A DNA stretch of 64,000 bases from Clostridium_AM sp963780135 (GCA_963780135.1 CAWAAR010000001.1:1-64000), one strand, 5' to 3'. Positions 46,787 through 55,134 are shown, counted from the first letter of the stretch. Numbers and translations are program-made. Notes: generated by a model not told the origin, from the sequence alone.

Positions 46787-48151
46787 TTAAGTCCATATTT
46801 CTTCATCTGTAGGGGCTTTTATGTCTTTATTAAAGAATCCTATTCTTGATACATTGATTAAATGTTTATAATCTAAGTTTTCAGATATACTATTATTTCC
46901 CCAAGAACCGCAACCCAAAGTAGTAGTAGGTGCAAAACCATTATTTAATCCTCCACCTGCTGAAGTTGAAGATGGTTGATTTACTACCAGTCTGCTTACA
47001 GGTAATACTTCACCTGCATATTTTATATTTTCCATAGTATTTGAGTGTATAGCGCAGGAATGACCTTTTCCTTCTAGATTTAAATTAGTTTCAGCTATAT
47101 CTAAAGCATCTGCAAAAGTATGATATTTAAAGGACGTCATTACAGGGCACATTTTTTCTTTACATAATACTTCTTCATGTCCAGTGCCTCTTCCTTTTAA
47201 TATAATAACCTTTGTATCCTTAGGTATCTCTACCTCTGCTAATTTAGCAATGAATTCAGTACTTTGTCCTACTATTTTTCCATTTATGCTTCCATCTGGG
47301 AATAATACTTTTGCAAATTTACCTACTGTTTCTTCATCTTCAACGTAATAAGCTCCATTAGCTTTAAATTCATTAATAATTTCGTCATAATTTTCTTCAG
47401 GAGCAATTATTGTTTGTTCTCCTGAACAAATGATTCCATTATCAAATTTTCTTCCTGCAATTATTTTTGGTACTACTTCCTTTATATTTACATCTCTATC
47501 TATAATGCATTGTACATTACCTGCTCCTACACCATAAGCTGGTTTTCCACTGCTGTAAGCTGATTTAACCATGCCCATGCCACCTGTAGCTACCACAACA
47601 TCTACTGATTTCATAAGCTGTGTTGTCCTGTCTATTGAAGGCTCTTCAATGATTTGAATTAAATTTTTAGGTGCACCTAATTTTGTTATAGCTTCATTAA
47701 AAAGGTCTACTACGTATTTAGAACATTTTTTAGATCTTGGATGGGGTGCCACAATAAGTGCATTTCTACCTTTTAATGCAAACATAGCGTTACACATAGG
47801 TGTGACTATAGGATTAGTGCATGGTGTAACTGATGCAATTATTCCCTTTGGTTTAGCTACCAATAATAATGCCTTTTCCTTATCTTCACCTATAATTCCA
47901 ACACTTTTTTTATCTTTTAAGTTGTTCCATATTAATTTTGACTTCCCTTTGTTTTTAGCAACTTTATCTTCATAAACTCCCATTCTTGTTTCTTCTACTG
48001 CCATTTTTGCTAACTCTTCTGCTCTATCATATACTATTTTTCCTATAGTTTTTACTATTTCATCTACCTGCTCTTGTGAAAAAGCTTCAAACTTCTTTTG
48101 AGCTTCTCTTCCCTTTTGAATTAATTCATTTGTGTATGTAGTAGTATCCAT
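46787..48151 (-). CDS. sucD: Succinate-semialdehyde dehydrogenase, CoA-acylating
   Basis: Cytoplasmic enzyme of 454 residues in the CoA-acylating aldehyde dehydrogenase family. It reduces succinyl-CoA to succinate semialdehyde. The catalytic Cys lies in FDNGIICSGEQ (near residue 242); cofactor region VVATGGMGMVKSAYSSGKPAYGVGAGN; end region TLGCGSWGNNSISENLDYKHLINVSRIG. It is similar along its length to C. kluyveri SucD. The family also contains acetaldehyde dehydrogenases, but pairing with 4hbD and the nearby kor genes supports succinyl-CoA. ATG follows AAGGAGG. An IS110 element lies directly upstream and probably separates it from its former promoter in the kor operon. Confidence 0.87.
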   Translation of the reverse strand: MDTTTYTNELIQKGREAQKKFEAFSQEQVDEIVKTIGKIVYDRAEELAKMAVEETRMGVYEDKVAKNKGKSKLIWNNLKDKKSVGIIGEDKEKALLLVAKPKGIIASVTPCTNPIVTPMCNAMFALKGRNALIVAPHPRSKKCSKYVVDLFNEAITKLGAPKNLIQIIEEPSIDRTTQLMKSVDVVVATGGMGMVKSAYSSGKPAYGVGAGNVQCIIDRDVNIKEVVPKIIAGRKFDNGIICSGEQTIIAPEENYDEIINEFKANGAYYVEDEETVGKFAKVLFPDGSINGKIVGQSTEFIAKLAEVEIPKDTKVIILKGRGTGHEEVLCKEKMCPVMTSFKYHTFADALDIAETNLNLEGKGHSCAIHSNTMENIKYAGEVLPVSRLVVNQPSSTSAGGGLNNGFAPTTTLGCGSWGNNSISENLDYKHLINVSRIGFFNKDIKAPTDEEIWT

Positions 48152-48299
48152 TTTTTATTCCTCCTTGTATAATGTGGTTATAACATTCAATAGAAAACTA
48201 TCTTAACTTCTAGCGAACATTACAACTCAATTTTTTTATATTGTTAACTTCATGTCTAACCCGTTAGGGTGTGTTATTCTTATCCAATTAGTTTTCTAT

Positions 48300-48561
48300 T
48301 ATTCCTAAATTGGGAACCTAATTAGTAAATATTGTTGTATAATATCTCCTGAATAGAAGATAGATGTTTTCCTCCTGGGAGTGACTCTATCGAGTCATTT
48401 ATACCCGTGAATTAGCGTATCATTCCATCAGTGAGAGTTCTATGTTTAGCTGGTTAGGTTTCCACCTTAGAATGGAATTACCTGTGTCACAAACAAGGTT
48501 ATAGAATTACTGATAGAAATGGAATATCTATTCTATCTCAATAGCAAAGGAGATATTTATT
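48300..48561 (+). ncRNA. Structured IS110 leader, candidate bridge RNA
   Basis: Non-coding stretch upstream of an IS110 transposase. It contains several short hairpins (GACTCTATCGAGTC at 48382-48395; CTATTCTATCTCAATAG at 48529-48545) and is richer in GC than its surroundings. IS110-family elements are known to encode a bridge RNA in the non-coding end next to the transposase, which pairs with target and donor DNA. Position, length and structure fit. The exact ends and guide loops were not determined. Confidence 0.5.
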
Positions 48562-49857
48562 ATGAGCAAATATTATTTTAGACCAACAGTTGGAATTGAT
48601 GTATCAGCAGACTTCTCAGTAGTTGCTATGTTAGCACCTACCGGTGATGTTTATAGAAAGCCTTTTAAGATTATGCATAATAGAAATGGTTTTGATTACC
48701 TAGTAGATCAAATAAAAAAAGCAGAAGAAGAGTTTGACATGAAAACGGCAATTTTCATGGAATCTACTGGTGTGTATCATCTTACTCTTTTCCACTTTCT
48801 TTGTGATAAATTTGAGACATTTATCTTAAATCCACTCATTACTAATTGTAACAAGAATGGTGACATAAGAAAAGTGAAAAATGATAAAAAAGATGCATTA
48901 ACCATTGCTACAATAGGTAAATTTCAAAACGTTAAGTGTTCTTCTAACTTTGACGTTGAAATTTATACCTTAAAATCACTTTGTAGAGATTACTATAAAT
49001 TAACTGATAGTAAGTCTCTTTATAAGAAAAAGCTTTCTACTGACTTAAGAGTTATTTTTCCTATTTATAACTCTGTTTTTTCAAACATTACTTGCAAAAC
49101 ATCAATAGCTATTTTAAAAAAATTTTCAAGCCCTGAAGCTATGTTAAATGCCGATAAAGACAAAGTTATTGAACTTATATCTAACAAATCAAGAAAAGGA
49201 TTAGCTCATAGTGAGAAAATTTATAAAAAACTAATTGATGCTGCTGACGAAGCCCTCTATATAGGAATAAGCTCACCTAGTCTTTTCATAAAGCTTACAA
49301 ATACAATCACTGTTATTGAAGCTTTTGAAAAGCAAATTGATAGTTTATTAACTGAAATTTATTCATTATTAGAGAGCGATAAAATTCCTACTCAATTTAA
49401 GAAAAATATAATGCTGATTTATTCAATACCTGGAGTTGGTAAATTCACTGCTATTACAATTATGAGTGAAATAGGCAATATTAATGGTTTTTTAAAGCCT
49501 AAGCATTTAGTCGCATTCTTTGGTATAGATCCTTCGGTAAGCCAATCTGGTAAATTTAATAGCGATAAAAACACTATGTCTAAACGTGGTACCAGAATTG
49601 GGCGACGAGCCCTATATGCTGTCGCATTGGCATCAGTAAGAACCAATAGAAACGGCGAACCCCTTAATAAAATTTTGCTTAATTATTATAAAGAAAATCT
49701 AAAAGGTAAAAGCAAAAAAGTTGGTTTAGTAGCAATAATGCATAAGCTTATTAACTACATTTTCTCAGTTCTAAAAAACCAAAAAGAATTTGAACTACGT
49801 GATCCTAAAATACACGTTAAAATGTATCTTGAAAATCAATCTAAATCAGCAGCCTAG
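48562..49857 (+). CDS. IS110-family transposase
   Basis: DEDD recombinase of 431 residues. The N-terminal RuvC-like domain begins TVGIDVSADFSVVAML (first Asp), with a later acidic residue in FMESTGVYH and the pair NDKKDALTIA. The C-terminal Tnp20 domain has SIPGVGKFTAITIMSEIG, LVAFFGIDPSVSQSG and a catalytic Ser in the region MSKRGTRIGRRALY. A long coiled linker separates them. Length is normal and no stop or frameshift is visible, so the enzyme may be active. It acts with a structured RNA from the element's own leader. ATG follows AAAGGAG. Confidence 0.92.
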   Translation: MSKYYFRPTVGIDVSADFSVVAMLAPTGDVYRKPFKIMHNRNGFDYLVDQIKKAEEEFDMKTAIFMESTGVYHLTLFHFLCDKFETFILNPLITNCNKNGDIRKVKNDKKDALTIATIGKFQNVKCSSNFDVEIYTLKSLCRDYYKLTDSKSLYKKKLSTDLRVIFPIYNSVFSNITCKTSIAILKKFSSPEAMLNADKDKVIELISNKSRKGLAHSEKIYKKLIDAADEALYIGISSPSLFIKLTNTITVIEAFEKQIDSLLTEIYSLLESDKIPTQFKKNIMLIYSIPGVGKFTAITIMSEIGNINGFLKPKHLVAFFGIDPSVSQSGKFNSDKNTMSKRGTRIGRRALYAVALASVRTNRNGEPLNKILLNYYKENLKGKSKKVGLVAIMHKLINYIFSVLKNQKEFELRDPKIHVKMYLENQSKSAA

Positions 49858-49999
49858 CGGCTTAAAACTAGTGGATTAATTTTCCATCGTTCGTGTTTTA
49901 CGATGGATTTTTTGTGATGCAATTTTTTGCTCATAAAATTTTTTATAAATTTTTATTGACTATTACTAGCTGGTCTAAAAGTATTAATTTAAAAATAAT

Positions 50000-50062
50000 T
50001 TAGGTGTTTTCAGAGAAATATAGAATCAAAGATATGACGGATATTTTTCTGAAGATACCTTA
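50000..50062. repeat. Dispersed hairpin repeat, copy 2
   Basis: TTAGGTGTTTTCAGAGAAATA pairs imperfectly with TATTTTTCTGAAGATACCTTA. It is closely similar to the copy at 54481-54543. It lies just after korC and may end that transcript. Confidence 0.6.
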
Positions 50063-50127
50063 ATGCTTTTTTTATAATAATTGGGGGAAGTAAATTTTAC
50101 TTCCACCTAAATTTTGATTTTTAAATA

Positions 50128-50664
50128 TTAATAGACTAAAGCTCCTTCTACCATACTTATTCCTGCTTCAAAAGCACTTAAATTTTTAGCTATACTGGCT
50201 TTAGGAACATTTTTGCAAATAGCTTTTTCCATGGCATCATGACTTACTAATTTAGTTACAGCTTCTAAAATTCCAAGACAAAGCATATTTATTGCTTGAG
50301 GATTTTTAAGAACTTCTTGGGTGTATTTTATTATATTAAATTTTTTACAATTTTCTGAGCTATCTACCTTTAATGTTTCATCTGCTATAATAATAGTGTT
50401 TTCTTTTGAACATTCTTTAATTTTTTCATATCCTTTTTGACTTAATGCAAAAATTACATCAGCGTTGTCAACTCGTGGGTAATAAATATCACCATCTGCT
50501 ATAATTACATCTGCTCTACAGCATCCTCCTCTTGATTCAGGTCCATAATTTTGAGTTTGGACAACACGTTTTCCACCTATAGCTGCAGCTTCAGCTAGTA
50601 TAACTCCTGATTTAACAATTCCCTGTCCACCAAGTCCTGTAAAAATTATTTCTTGCTTTTTCAT
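50128..50664 (-). CDS. korC: 2-oxoglutarate:ferredoxin oxidoreductase, gamma subunit
   Basis: Cytoplasmic subunit of 178 residues of the 2-oxoacid:ferredoxin oxidoreductase complex. It opens EIIFTGLGGQGIVKSGVILAEAA and has QTQNYGPESRGGCCRADVII, both characteristic of the gamma/catalytic POR domain that helps bind CoA. ATG at 50664 follows AAGGGGGA, one base after the beta-subunit stop; an earlier in-frame start lies inside korB. It is the last gene of korDABC. The complex oxidatively decarboxylates 2-oxoglutarate to succinyl-CoA, passing electrons to ferredoxin. The family also includes branched-chain 2-oxoacid enzymes (VOR), so the substrate is likely but not certain. Confidence 0.85.
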   Translation of the reverse strand: MKKQEIIFTGLGGQGIVKSGVILAEAAAIGGKRVVQTQNYGPESRGGCCRADVIIADGDIYYPRVDNADVIFALSQKGYEKIKECSKENTIIIADETLKVDSSENCKKFNIIKYTQEVLKNPQAINMLCLGILEAVTKLVSHDAMEKAICKNVPKASIAKNLSAFEAGISMVEGALVY

Positions 50665-50665
50665 A

Positions 50666-51451
50666 TTATTTATCCCCCTTAACAACATATTTTAAATATT
50701 CTTCTACATATTCACTTTCTTTTGTATTTTTCAATACTCCTATTTCAAACTTACTATCCAATTTATCAGTTACACTTTGTTTTAATAGTTCAATCATATT
50801 TGAAGGTTTTCCTAATTTATTTCTTCTTCCATACTGTACTGGACAAGGTGTTAAAGCTTCTACTAAAGAAAATCCTTTATTATCAAAAGCTCCTTTTATC
50901 ATTTTTGCTAAATGTTTATAATGTCCTACTGTACTCCTTGCTATATAGGTGCCACCTGCTGCTGCTGATAGATTACATATATCAAAATCTCTCGAAGTAT
51001 TTCCTTGTTCTGTAGTAGTAGTTCTTGCATTTACAGGGGTGGTAGGTGAGCATTGTCCTCCTGTCATTCCATATATGTTATTGTTAAACACTATTACATT
51101 TAAATCTATATTTCTTCTACATGCATGTATAAGATGATTTCCTCCTATAGCTGCACAATCTCCATCTCCACTTATAACTACAACCTTAAGCTCTGGATTA
51201 GCTAATTTTATACCTGTAGCAAAAGGAATAGCTCTTCCATGTAATGTATGTATTGTATCAAAATTCATATATTGAGCTGCTCTTGATGAACATCCTATTC
51301 CAGACACAACGCAAAGTTTGTCTTTATCTATATCTAAGGAATCTATTGCCTCTGCTAAAGCATTTAAAATTATTCCATTGCCACAACCAGCACACCAGAT
51401 ATGAGGAAGACGGTCTTTTCTCAAATACTTATCCATTAAAATTTCCTTCAT
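50666..51451 (-). CDS. korB: 2-oxoglutarate:ferredoxin oxidoreductase, beta (TPP) subunit
   Basis: Thiamine-diphosphate-binding subunit of 261 residues. It has WCAGCGNGI near residue 20, and the TPP/Mg motif runs from SGDGDCAAIGGN to NNNIYGMTGGQ. The segment CSPTTPVNARTTTTEQGN after it is typical of KorB/VorA-type proteins. Its start overlaps the stop of korA (TAATG), showing tight coupling, and korC follows after one base. It catalyses decarboxylation of the 2-oxoacid with the alpha and gamma subunits. Substrate assignment to 2-oxoglutarate is supported by proximity to sucD and 4hbD, which would use succinyl-CoA. Confidence 0.87.
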   Translation of the reverse strand: MKEILMDKYLRKDRLPHIWCAGCGNGIILNALAEAIDSLDIDKDKLCVVSGIGCSSRAAQYMNFDTIHTLHGRAIPFATGIKLANPELKVVVISGDGDCAAIGGNHLIHACRRNIDLNVIVFNNNIYGMTGGQCSPTTPVNARTTTTEQGNTSRDFDICNLSAAAGGTYIARSTVGHYKHLAKMIKGAFDNKGFSLVEALTPCPVQYGRRNKLGKPSNMIELLKQSVTDKLDSKFEIGVLKNTKESEYVEEYLKYVVKGDK

Positions 51452-52572
51452 TATACTTCCTCCTTAATTTTTGAAACAATTTCTTCCGGTTCAAATATCT
51501 CTCCACAATATTTATTAATTCCTATAACCTCACAGTCCTGTCTAGCTATCCTCTGCACTTCATAAATAAGCTGTCCAGCATTTAATTCTGGAACGAATAT
51601 CTTTTTAACATTATTATTCTTAATTATTTTCATAAGTTCTTCATCAGGGAAGGGGCATATAGTATATGGAACAAATAAACCTGTATTTTTTAAAGTACCA
51701 TCTGTAACTAATCCTTTGCACATACTTCCTACTGAACCAAAAGATACTATAAGATTTTTACAATTCTTTGTATTCACATCATCATATAGCACTATTTCTT
51801 TTCTGTTTTTATTTATTTTATTTAACAATCTATTTAAAAGCTTTTGTGCTTCTTCATTAGAATTAGAAGGATATCCTGTATCATCATGACTAAGACCAGT
51901 TACATGAAATTTATAACCTTCACCTATAGCTGCCATAGCAGGTATCATATCTTCTGTATATTCATAAGCTTTAAAATCTTTTTTAGTTTCTGGTTTTTTT
52001 CTAAGGACTACTTCTACGTCACCTTCTAGATCAACACTTTCTCTCATATGTGCTATAACCTCATCTAGTAAAAGAATCACTGGCACCCTATACTTTTCTG
52101 CGTAATTAAATGCTTTTATAGTTAGTTCATATATGCTAGTAACACTGATAGGTGCAATGACTATAATAGGATGATCTCCATGAGTTCCCCATATGCTTTG
52201 CATTAAATCGCCTTGAGATACAGATGTTGGAAGGCCAGTACTTGGACCGCCCCTCATAACATTAACTATTACGCAAGGGACTTCTACCATGGAAGCATAC
52301 CCGATAACTTCTTGTTTAAGTGAAAATCCAGGACCACTAGTTGCAGTCATAGACTTCAATCCTGCAAGTGATCCACCAACTATTGCTGCAGCACTTGCAA
52401 TTTCATCTTCCATTTGTATAAATTTGCCACCTACTTGCGGAAGCTTTACAGAGCATATTTCTGCTATTTCACTAGCAGGACTTATTGGGTATCCTGCGTA
52501 AAACTTCATACCAGCTTTTATAGCACCTTGCACACAGGCTTCATTTCCCTGCATCAATACTAAATTACTCAT
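51451..52572 (-). CDS. korA: 2-oxoglutarate:ferredoxin oxidoreductase, alpha subunit
   Basis: Subunit of 373 residues holding the pyrimidine-binding part of the TPP enzyme. Typical segments are GNEACVQGAIKAGMKFYAGYPISPASEIAE, FIQMEDEIASAAAIVGGSLAG, TSGPGFSLKQE and MRGGPSTGLPTSVSQGDLMQ. ATG at 52572 is preferred because GGAGGG precedes it with 6-nt spacing. It overlaps korD by 8 nt and korB by 1 nt. The C-terminal region (PFPDEELMKIIKNNNVKKIFVPELNAGQL) is the domain II/III region of KorA-type proteins. Confidence 0.88.
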   Translation of the reverse strand: MSNLVLMQGNEACVQGAIKAGMKFYAGYPISPASEIAEICSVKLPQVGGKFIQMEDEIASAAAIVGGSLAGLKSMTATSGPGFSLKQEVIGYASMVEVPCVIVNVMRGGPSTGLPTSVSQGDLMQSIWGTHGDHPIIVIAPISVTSIYELTIKAFNYAEKYRVPVILLLDEVIAHMRESVDLEGDVEVVLRKKPETKKDFKAYEYTEDMIPAMAAIGEGYKFHVTGLSHDDTGYPSNSNEEAQKLLNRLLNKINKNRKEIVLYDDVNTKNCKNLIVSFGSVGSMCKGLVTDGTLKNTGLFVPYTICPFPDEELMKIIKNNNVKKIFVPELNAGQLIYEVQRIARQDCEVIGINKYCGEIFEPEEIVSKIKEEV

Positions 52573-52753
52573 TGTCATCCCTCCTTAAGTGAATAGCAAA
52601 ATCTGGACACATATCTTCGCATAAACCACATTTTATACAATCTTTTTCTCTAACAATTTCTACTTTTTCTAAGTTTTTTTCTAAAACTTTTTTAGGGCAA
52701 AAATCTACACAAATACCACAGCCCTTACAAAAGTTTTCATTTACATATAGCAT
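52565..52753 (-). CDS. korD: 2-oxoglutarate:ferredoxin oxidoreductase, delta (ferredoxin) subunit
   Basis: Small 2[4Fe-4S] ferredoxin of 62 residues: first cluster CKGCGICVDFCPKKVL, second CIKCGLCEDMCPDFAI. It carries electrons from the catalytic subunits to soluble ferredoxin. It is the first gene of korDABC and overlaps korA. A GGAGG-type ribosome site precedes the ATG. A sigma-54-type promoter lies about 160 nt upstream. Confidence 0.9.
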   Translation of the reverse strand: MLYVNENFCKGCGICVDFCPKKVLEKNLEKVEIVREKDCIKCGLCEDMCPDFAIHLRRDDNE

Positions 52754-52909
52754 TGAAAATCCTCCTATTTAATTTAGTAAATTATTTTTTAGTAATTAAA
52801 ATCTCTCATTTAAAATTTAAAATAAAAGGTTTTATTCAAATTCAAAACCAATTTTAAATTTCATATTAACACGTCCTAAGAAATTTTTGATTTATTTATT
52901 GTTATATAT

Positions 52910-52926
52910 AGCAAATCCTATGCCAA
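52910..52926 (-). promoter_or_regulatory. Sigma-54 (-24/-12) promoter of korDABC
   Basis: The minus strand reads TTGGCATAGGATTTGCT: GG and GC are separated by exactly 10 nt and the boxes TTGGCA and TTGCT fit the consensus. The only sigma-54-dependent activator gene in the window lies just upstream. Confidence 0.75.
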
Positions 52927-53009
52927 CTTTGTGAAATTTTTAAAAATATTTTACATTTTTATATAACCCTTATATATCAACAGTTTGTTATTTATTATAA
53001 AAAAATTTT

Positions 53010-53085
53010 CATGAATTAAAAAGACTCATAATATACTAAACACTGATTGCAAAAATGCAGTGTTTTTATATACTATGAGTTCATG
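53010..53085 (-). terminator. Long hairpin between the sigma-54 activator and korD
   Basis: Nested complementary segments CATGAA/TTCATG, ACTCATA/TATGAGT and AAACACTG/CAGTGTTT, followed on the minus strand by CTTTTTAA. It ends the activator transcript. It lies about 100-170 nt upstream of the -24/-12 promoter, where an enhancer site for the activator would also be expected. Confidence 0.6.
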
Positions 53086-53163
53086 TCTTGTATTTACTGG
53101 TTTTATTCCTATATGGTAAAAATGCATACATTTTATTTTGCATATTACAAAATACAGATATAT

Positions 53164-54216
53164 CTATTCAAAAGTCCCATGATTTTTACTCTTATTTCTT
53201 TTTCTTATGAGAGTTGATGCATCTATTCCTAATGCTTTTGCAGCCATTCTAACATTACCGTATCTTCCTATTGCATCATCTATAATTTCTTTTTCCATAT
53301 TATTAACAATATCCTTTAAAGTAAATCCTTTTATAGCAAAATTATTTATAGCAAATTTAACTTCACGTTCTTTGCTTATACAGCTTATATATTTAGGCAA
53401 GTCTTCTTTTTCTATTAACAATTTATCACATATTATAATGCTTCTTTCTACAATGTTTCTAAGTTCTCTTATATTACCTTTCCACTGATAAGCATACAAA
53501 CAATCTAAAGCATCTTCACTAAAGCTTCTATTTAAATTATATTTTTTATTTATATCATTACTAAAATGCTTGATTAAGGGAATTATATCGGCTTTTCTCT
53601 CTCTAAGTGGATGAATATTTATAGGCATTACACTTATTCTATAGTATAAGTCTTCTCTGAATAGCTTCTTTTCTATAAGCTCATTTAAATCCCTATTTGT
53701 AGCAGCTAAAACTCTAACATCTATATTCACAGTATTAACAGATCCTATTTTTTCTATTTTATGCTCCTGTAATACTCTTAAAAGTTTTACTTGAACTTCT
53801 AAAGGAAGCTCTCCAATTTCATCTAAAAATATAGTTCCTTTATTTGCCTTTTCAAACAATCCTATTTTTCCGGATTTGTTTGCACCTGTGAAAGCACCCC
53901 CTTCATATCCAAATAGTTCAGATTCTATTAGATTTTCTGGTATGGCTCCACAATTTATAATTACAAAGGGTTCTCGTTTTCTACTACTATTATAATGAAT
54001 ATATTTAGCAATGCCTTCCTTACCAACTCCAGTCTCTCCTAATATAAGCACAGTGGTATTGACCTTAGATACTTTATTTGCAAGCTTTAAAATTTCTACC
54101 ATTTTCTTATCTTCTACTATCATATTGCTTATTTCAAAGAGTTTACTTTTCATATATCTTAAATCTGAATCTCCTTTACTGTCATAATCATTTTCTAATA
54201 AGCTGTTATTATACAT
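53164..54216 (-). CDS. Sigma-54-dependent transcriptional activator (no receiver domain)
   Basis: DNA-binding AAA+ activator of 350 residues. After a short N-terminus (~45 residues, no sensory domain) comes the central ATPase: Walker A GETGVGKE, the sigma-54 contact loop GAFTGA (intact), Walker B GTIFLDEIGELP and FREDLYYRISVMPI. The C-terminus is a Fis-type HTH (NVRMAAKALGIDASTLIRKRNK). ATG at 54216 follows AAAGGGGAT. Lacking a sensor, it may be constitutively active and governed by its own level, which a cobalamin riboswitch upstream would set. Likely target: the -24/-12 promoter of korDABC. Confidence 0.88.
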   Translation of the reverse strand: MYNNSLLENDYDSKGDSDLRYMKSKLFEISNMIVEDKKMVEILKLANKVSKVNTTVLILGETGVGKEGIAKYIHYNSSRKREPFVIINCGAIPENLIESELFGYEGGAFTGANKSGKIGLFEKANKGTIFLDEIGELPLEVQVKLLRVLQEHKIEKIGSVNTVNIDVRVLAATNRDLNELIEKKLFREDLYYRISVMPINIHPLRERKADIIPLIKHFSNDINKKYNLNRSFSEDALDCLYAYQWKGNIRELRNIVERSIIICDKLLIEKEDLPKYISCISKEREVKFAINNFAIKGFTLKDIVNNMEKEIIDDAIGRYGNVRMAAKALGIDASTLIRKRNKSKNHGTFE

Positions 54217-54371
54217 AAAACCAATCCCCTTTAATTTTAAATTACTATAATCATGGATAAATTTAAACAACTTAAATTTAAATAGTTGAATTTATTCATC
54301 TTGCAAAAATAATCACTCAATGATTTTAAAAACGATATTGTTAGACCTAGTGTGAAGATTTCACAGAATAC

Positions 54372-54401
54372 AAAAAACCTCTAAACTTAGTTGTTTAGAA
54401 G
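54372..54401 (-). terminator. Expression-platform terminator of riboswitch D
   Basis: On the minus strand CTTCTAAAC pairs with GTTTAGAGG around a short loop and is followed by TTTTTTG. It lies between riboswitch D and the sigma-54 activator. Confidence 0.7.
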
Positions 54402-54460
54402 TATACAATGAAAACTGAATATAACTTATCTAACACTTATATTATTCAGCTTCAAACATA

Positions 54461-54480
54461 CCCTATCACTCGTAGAGTTA
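54461..54480. repeat. 20-nt inverted repeat, left copy
   Basis: CCCTATCACTCGTAGAGTTA, the exact reverse complement of 55074-55093. The pair brackets the two divergent riboswitches. Confidence 0.85.
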
Positions 54481-54543
54481 TTAGGTGTATTCAGAGAAAT
54501 AACAAGTGAACTACATACTGGATATTTTTCTGAAGATACCTTA
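54481..54543. repeat. Dispersed hairpin repeat, copy 3
   Basis: TTAGGTGTATTCAGAGAAATA pairs imperfectly with TATTTTTCTGAAGATACCTTA. It is the same element as at 50000-50062 and sits between riboswitch D and its terminator. Confidence 0.6.
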
Positions 54544-54547
54544 AGTT

Positions 54548-54735
54548 TGCAGATAAAGGTAGGTCTTCTGACTTTGGTTCATAAAAACTTCATACCTTCC
54601 CAACGAATAGTCAGTGGCTTTTATAAAATGAAGCTTTTCCCCTTTACAGCGGCGGGACCGTTCAGGATTTTCACCCGATTCCCTTTTAAACAAGAAATTT
54701 CACATATTCCTTGTGCCTTTATCTATTATTAAATT
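54548..54735 (-). promoter_or_regulatory. Cobalamin riboswitch D, before the sigma-54 activator
   Basis: Minus-strand core: GGGAATCGGGTGAAAATCC, GGTCCCGCCGCTGTAA, GCCACTGACTATTC, TTGGGAAGG and the B12 box AGTCAGAAGACCTACC. Downstream come a hairpin repeat, a terminator and the sigma-54 activator gene. Expected effect: activator made only when cobalamin is low. Confidence 0.92.
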
Positions 54736-54749
54736 TTTACTTTAATTTT

Positions 54750-54778
54750 AGTATATTCCATAGCATAAACACTGTCAA
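54750..54778 (-). promoter_or_regulatory. Promoter of riboswitch D
   Basis: TTGACA, 17 nt, TATACT on the minus strand. Confidence 0.8.
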
Positions 54779-54850
54779 ATAATAAGATGCACTTGTTATT
54801 TATTATTTATTATTACCAATATGTCATGAAAAATATATTGTTACATATGC

Positions 54851-54879
54851 TTGATTTAAACGGTAACATGATCTATACT
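54851..54879 (+). promoter_or_regulatory. Promoter of riboswitch E
   Basis: TTGATT, 17 nt, TATACT on the plus strand, about 20 nt before the aptamer. Confidence 0.75.
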
Positions 54880-54899
54880 AGAATCAAACTTAATATGCA

Positions 54900-55070
54900 A
54901 TCATAGGTAACTAAAGTGTAAATTGCTTTGGTTTAAAAGGGAAGTTAGGTGAAAATCCTGCGCGGTCCCGCCGCTGTAAAAGAAGAGTCCTTATAAAATA
55001 CCACTGAGAAATCGGGAAGGTTATAAGGGCAATGATGCTTGAGTCAGAATACCTGCCTGTGATAATACAC
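54900..55070 (+). promoter_or_regulatory. Cobalamin riboswitch E, before the receiver/activase genes
   Basis: Plus-strand core: GGGAAGTTAGGTGAAAATCC, GGTCCCGCCGCTGTAA, ACCACTGAGAAATC, GGGAAGG and the B12 box GAGTCAGAATACCTGCC. A leader ORF and a terminator follow (55154-55188), then the gene at 55232. Expected effect: downstream genes on when cobalamin is low. Confidence 0.92.
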
Positions 55071-55073
55071 AAT

Positions 55074-55093
55074 TAACTCTACGAGTGATAGGG
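55074..55093. repeat. 20-nt inverted repeat, right copy
   Basis: Exact reverse complement of 54461-54480. It directly precedes GGGGGAG, the ribosome site of a 9-codon leader frame. Confidence 0.85.
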
Positions 55094-55104
55094 GGAGTGT
55101 TATA

Positions 55105-55134
55105 ATGATAGTTTTGTTAATTTTTTATGATTGA
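55105..55134 (+). CDS. Possible 9-residue leader peptide in the riboswitch E leader
   Basis: ATG with GGGGGAG ten bases upstream opens the frame MIVLLIFYD and stops just before the terminator hairpin at 55154. Such a short translated frame could couple ribosome movement to termination. Whether it is translated is unknown. Confidence 0.3.
   Translation: MIVLLIFYD

Larger units (their letters stand above)
48300..49990 (+). mobile_element. IS110-family insertion sequence (ends approximate)
   Basis: A single transposase gene flanked by a structured leader and a short 3' region with a hairpin (CCATCGT / ACGATGG near 49888-49910). IS110 elements have no clear terminal inverted repeats, so the boundaries are estimates. 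It lies between korC and sucD, which both read on the minus strand; the transposase reads the other way. Confidence 0.65.

Noticed and set aside
54547..54732. 61-codon plus-strand open frame
   Set aside because: It lies entirely within the minus-strand cobalamin riboswitch D.
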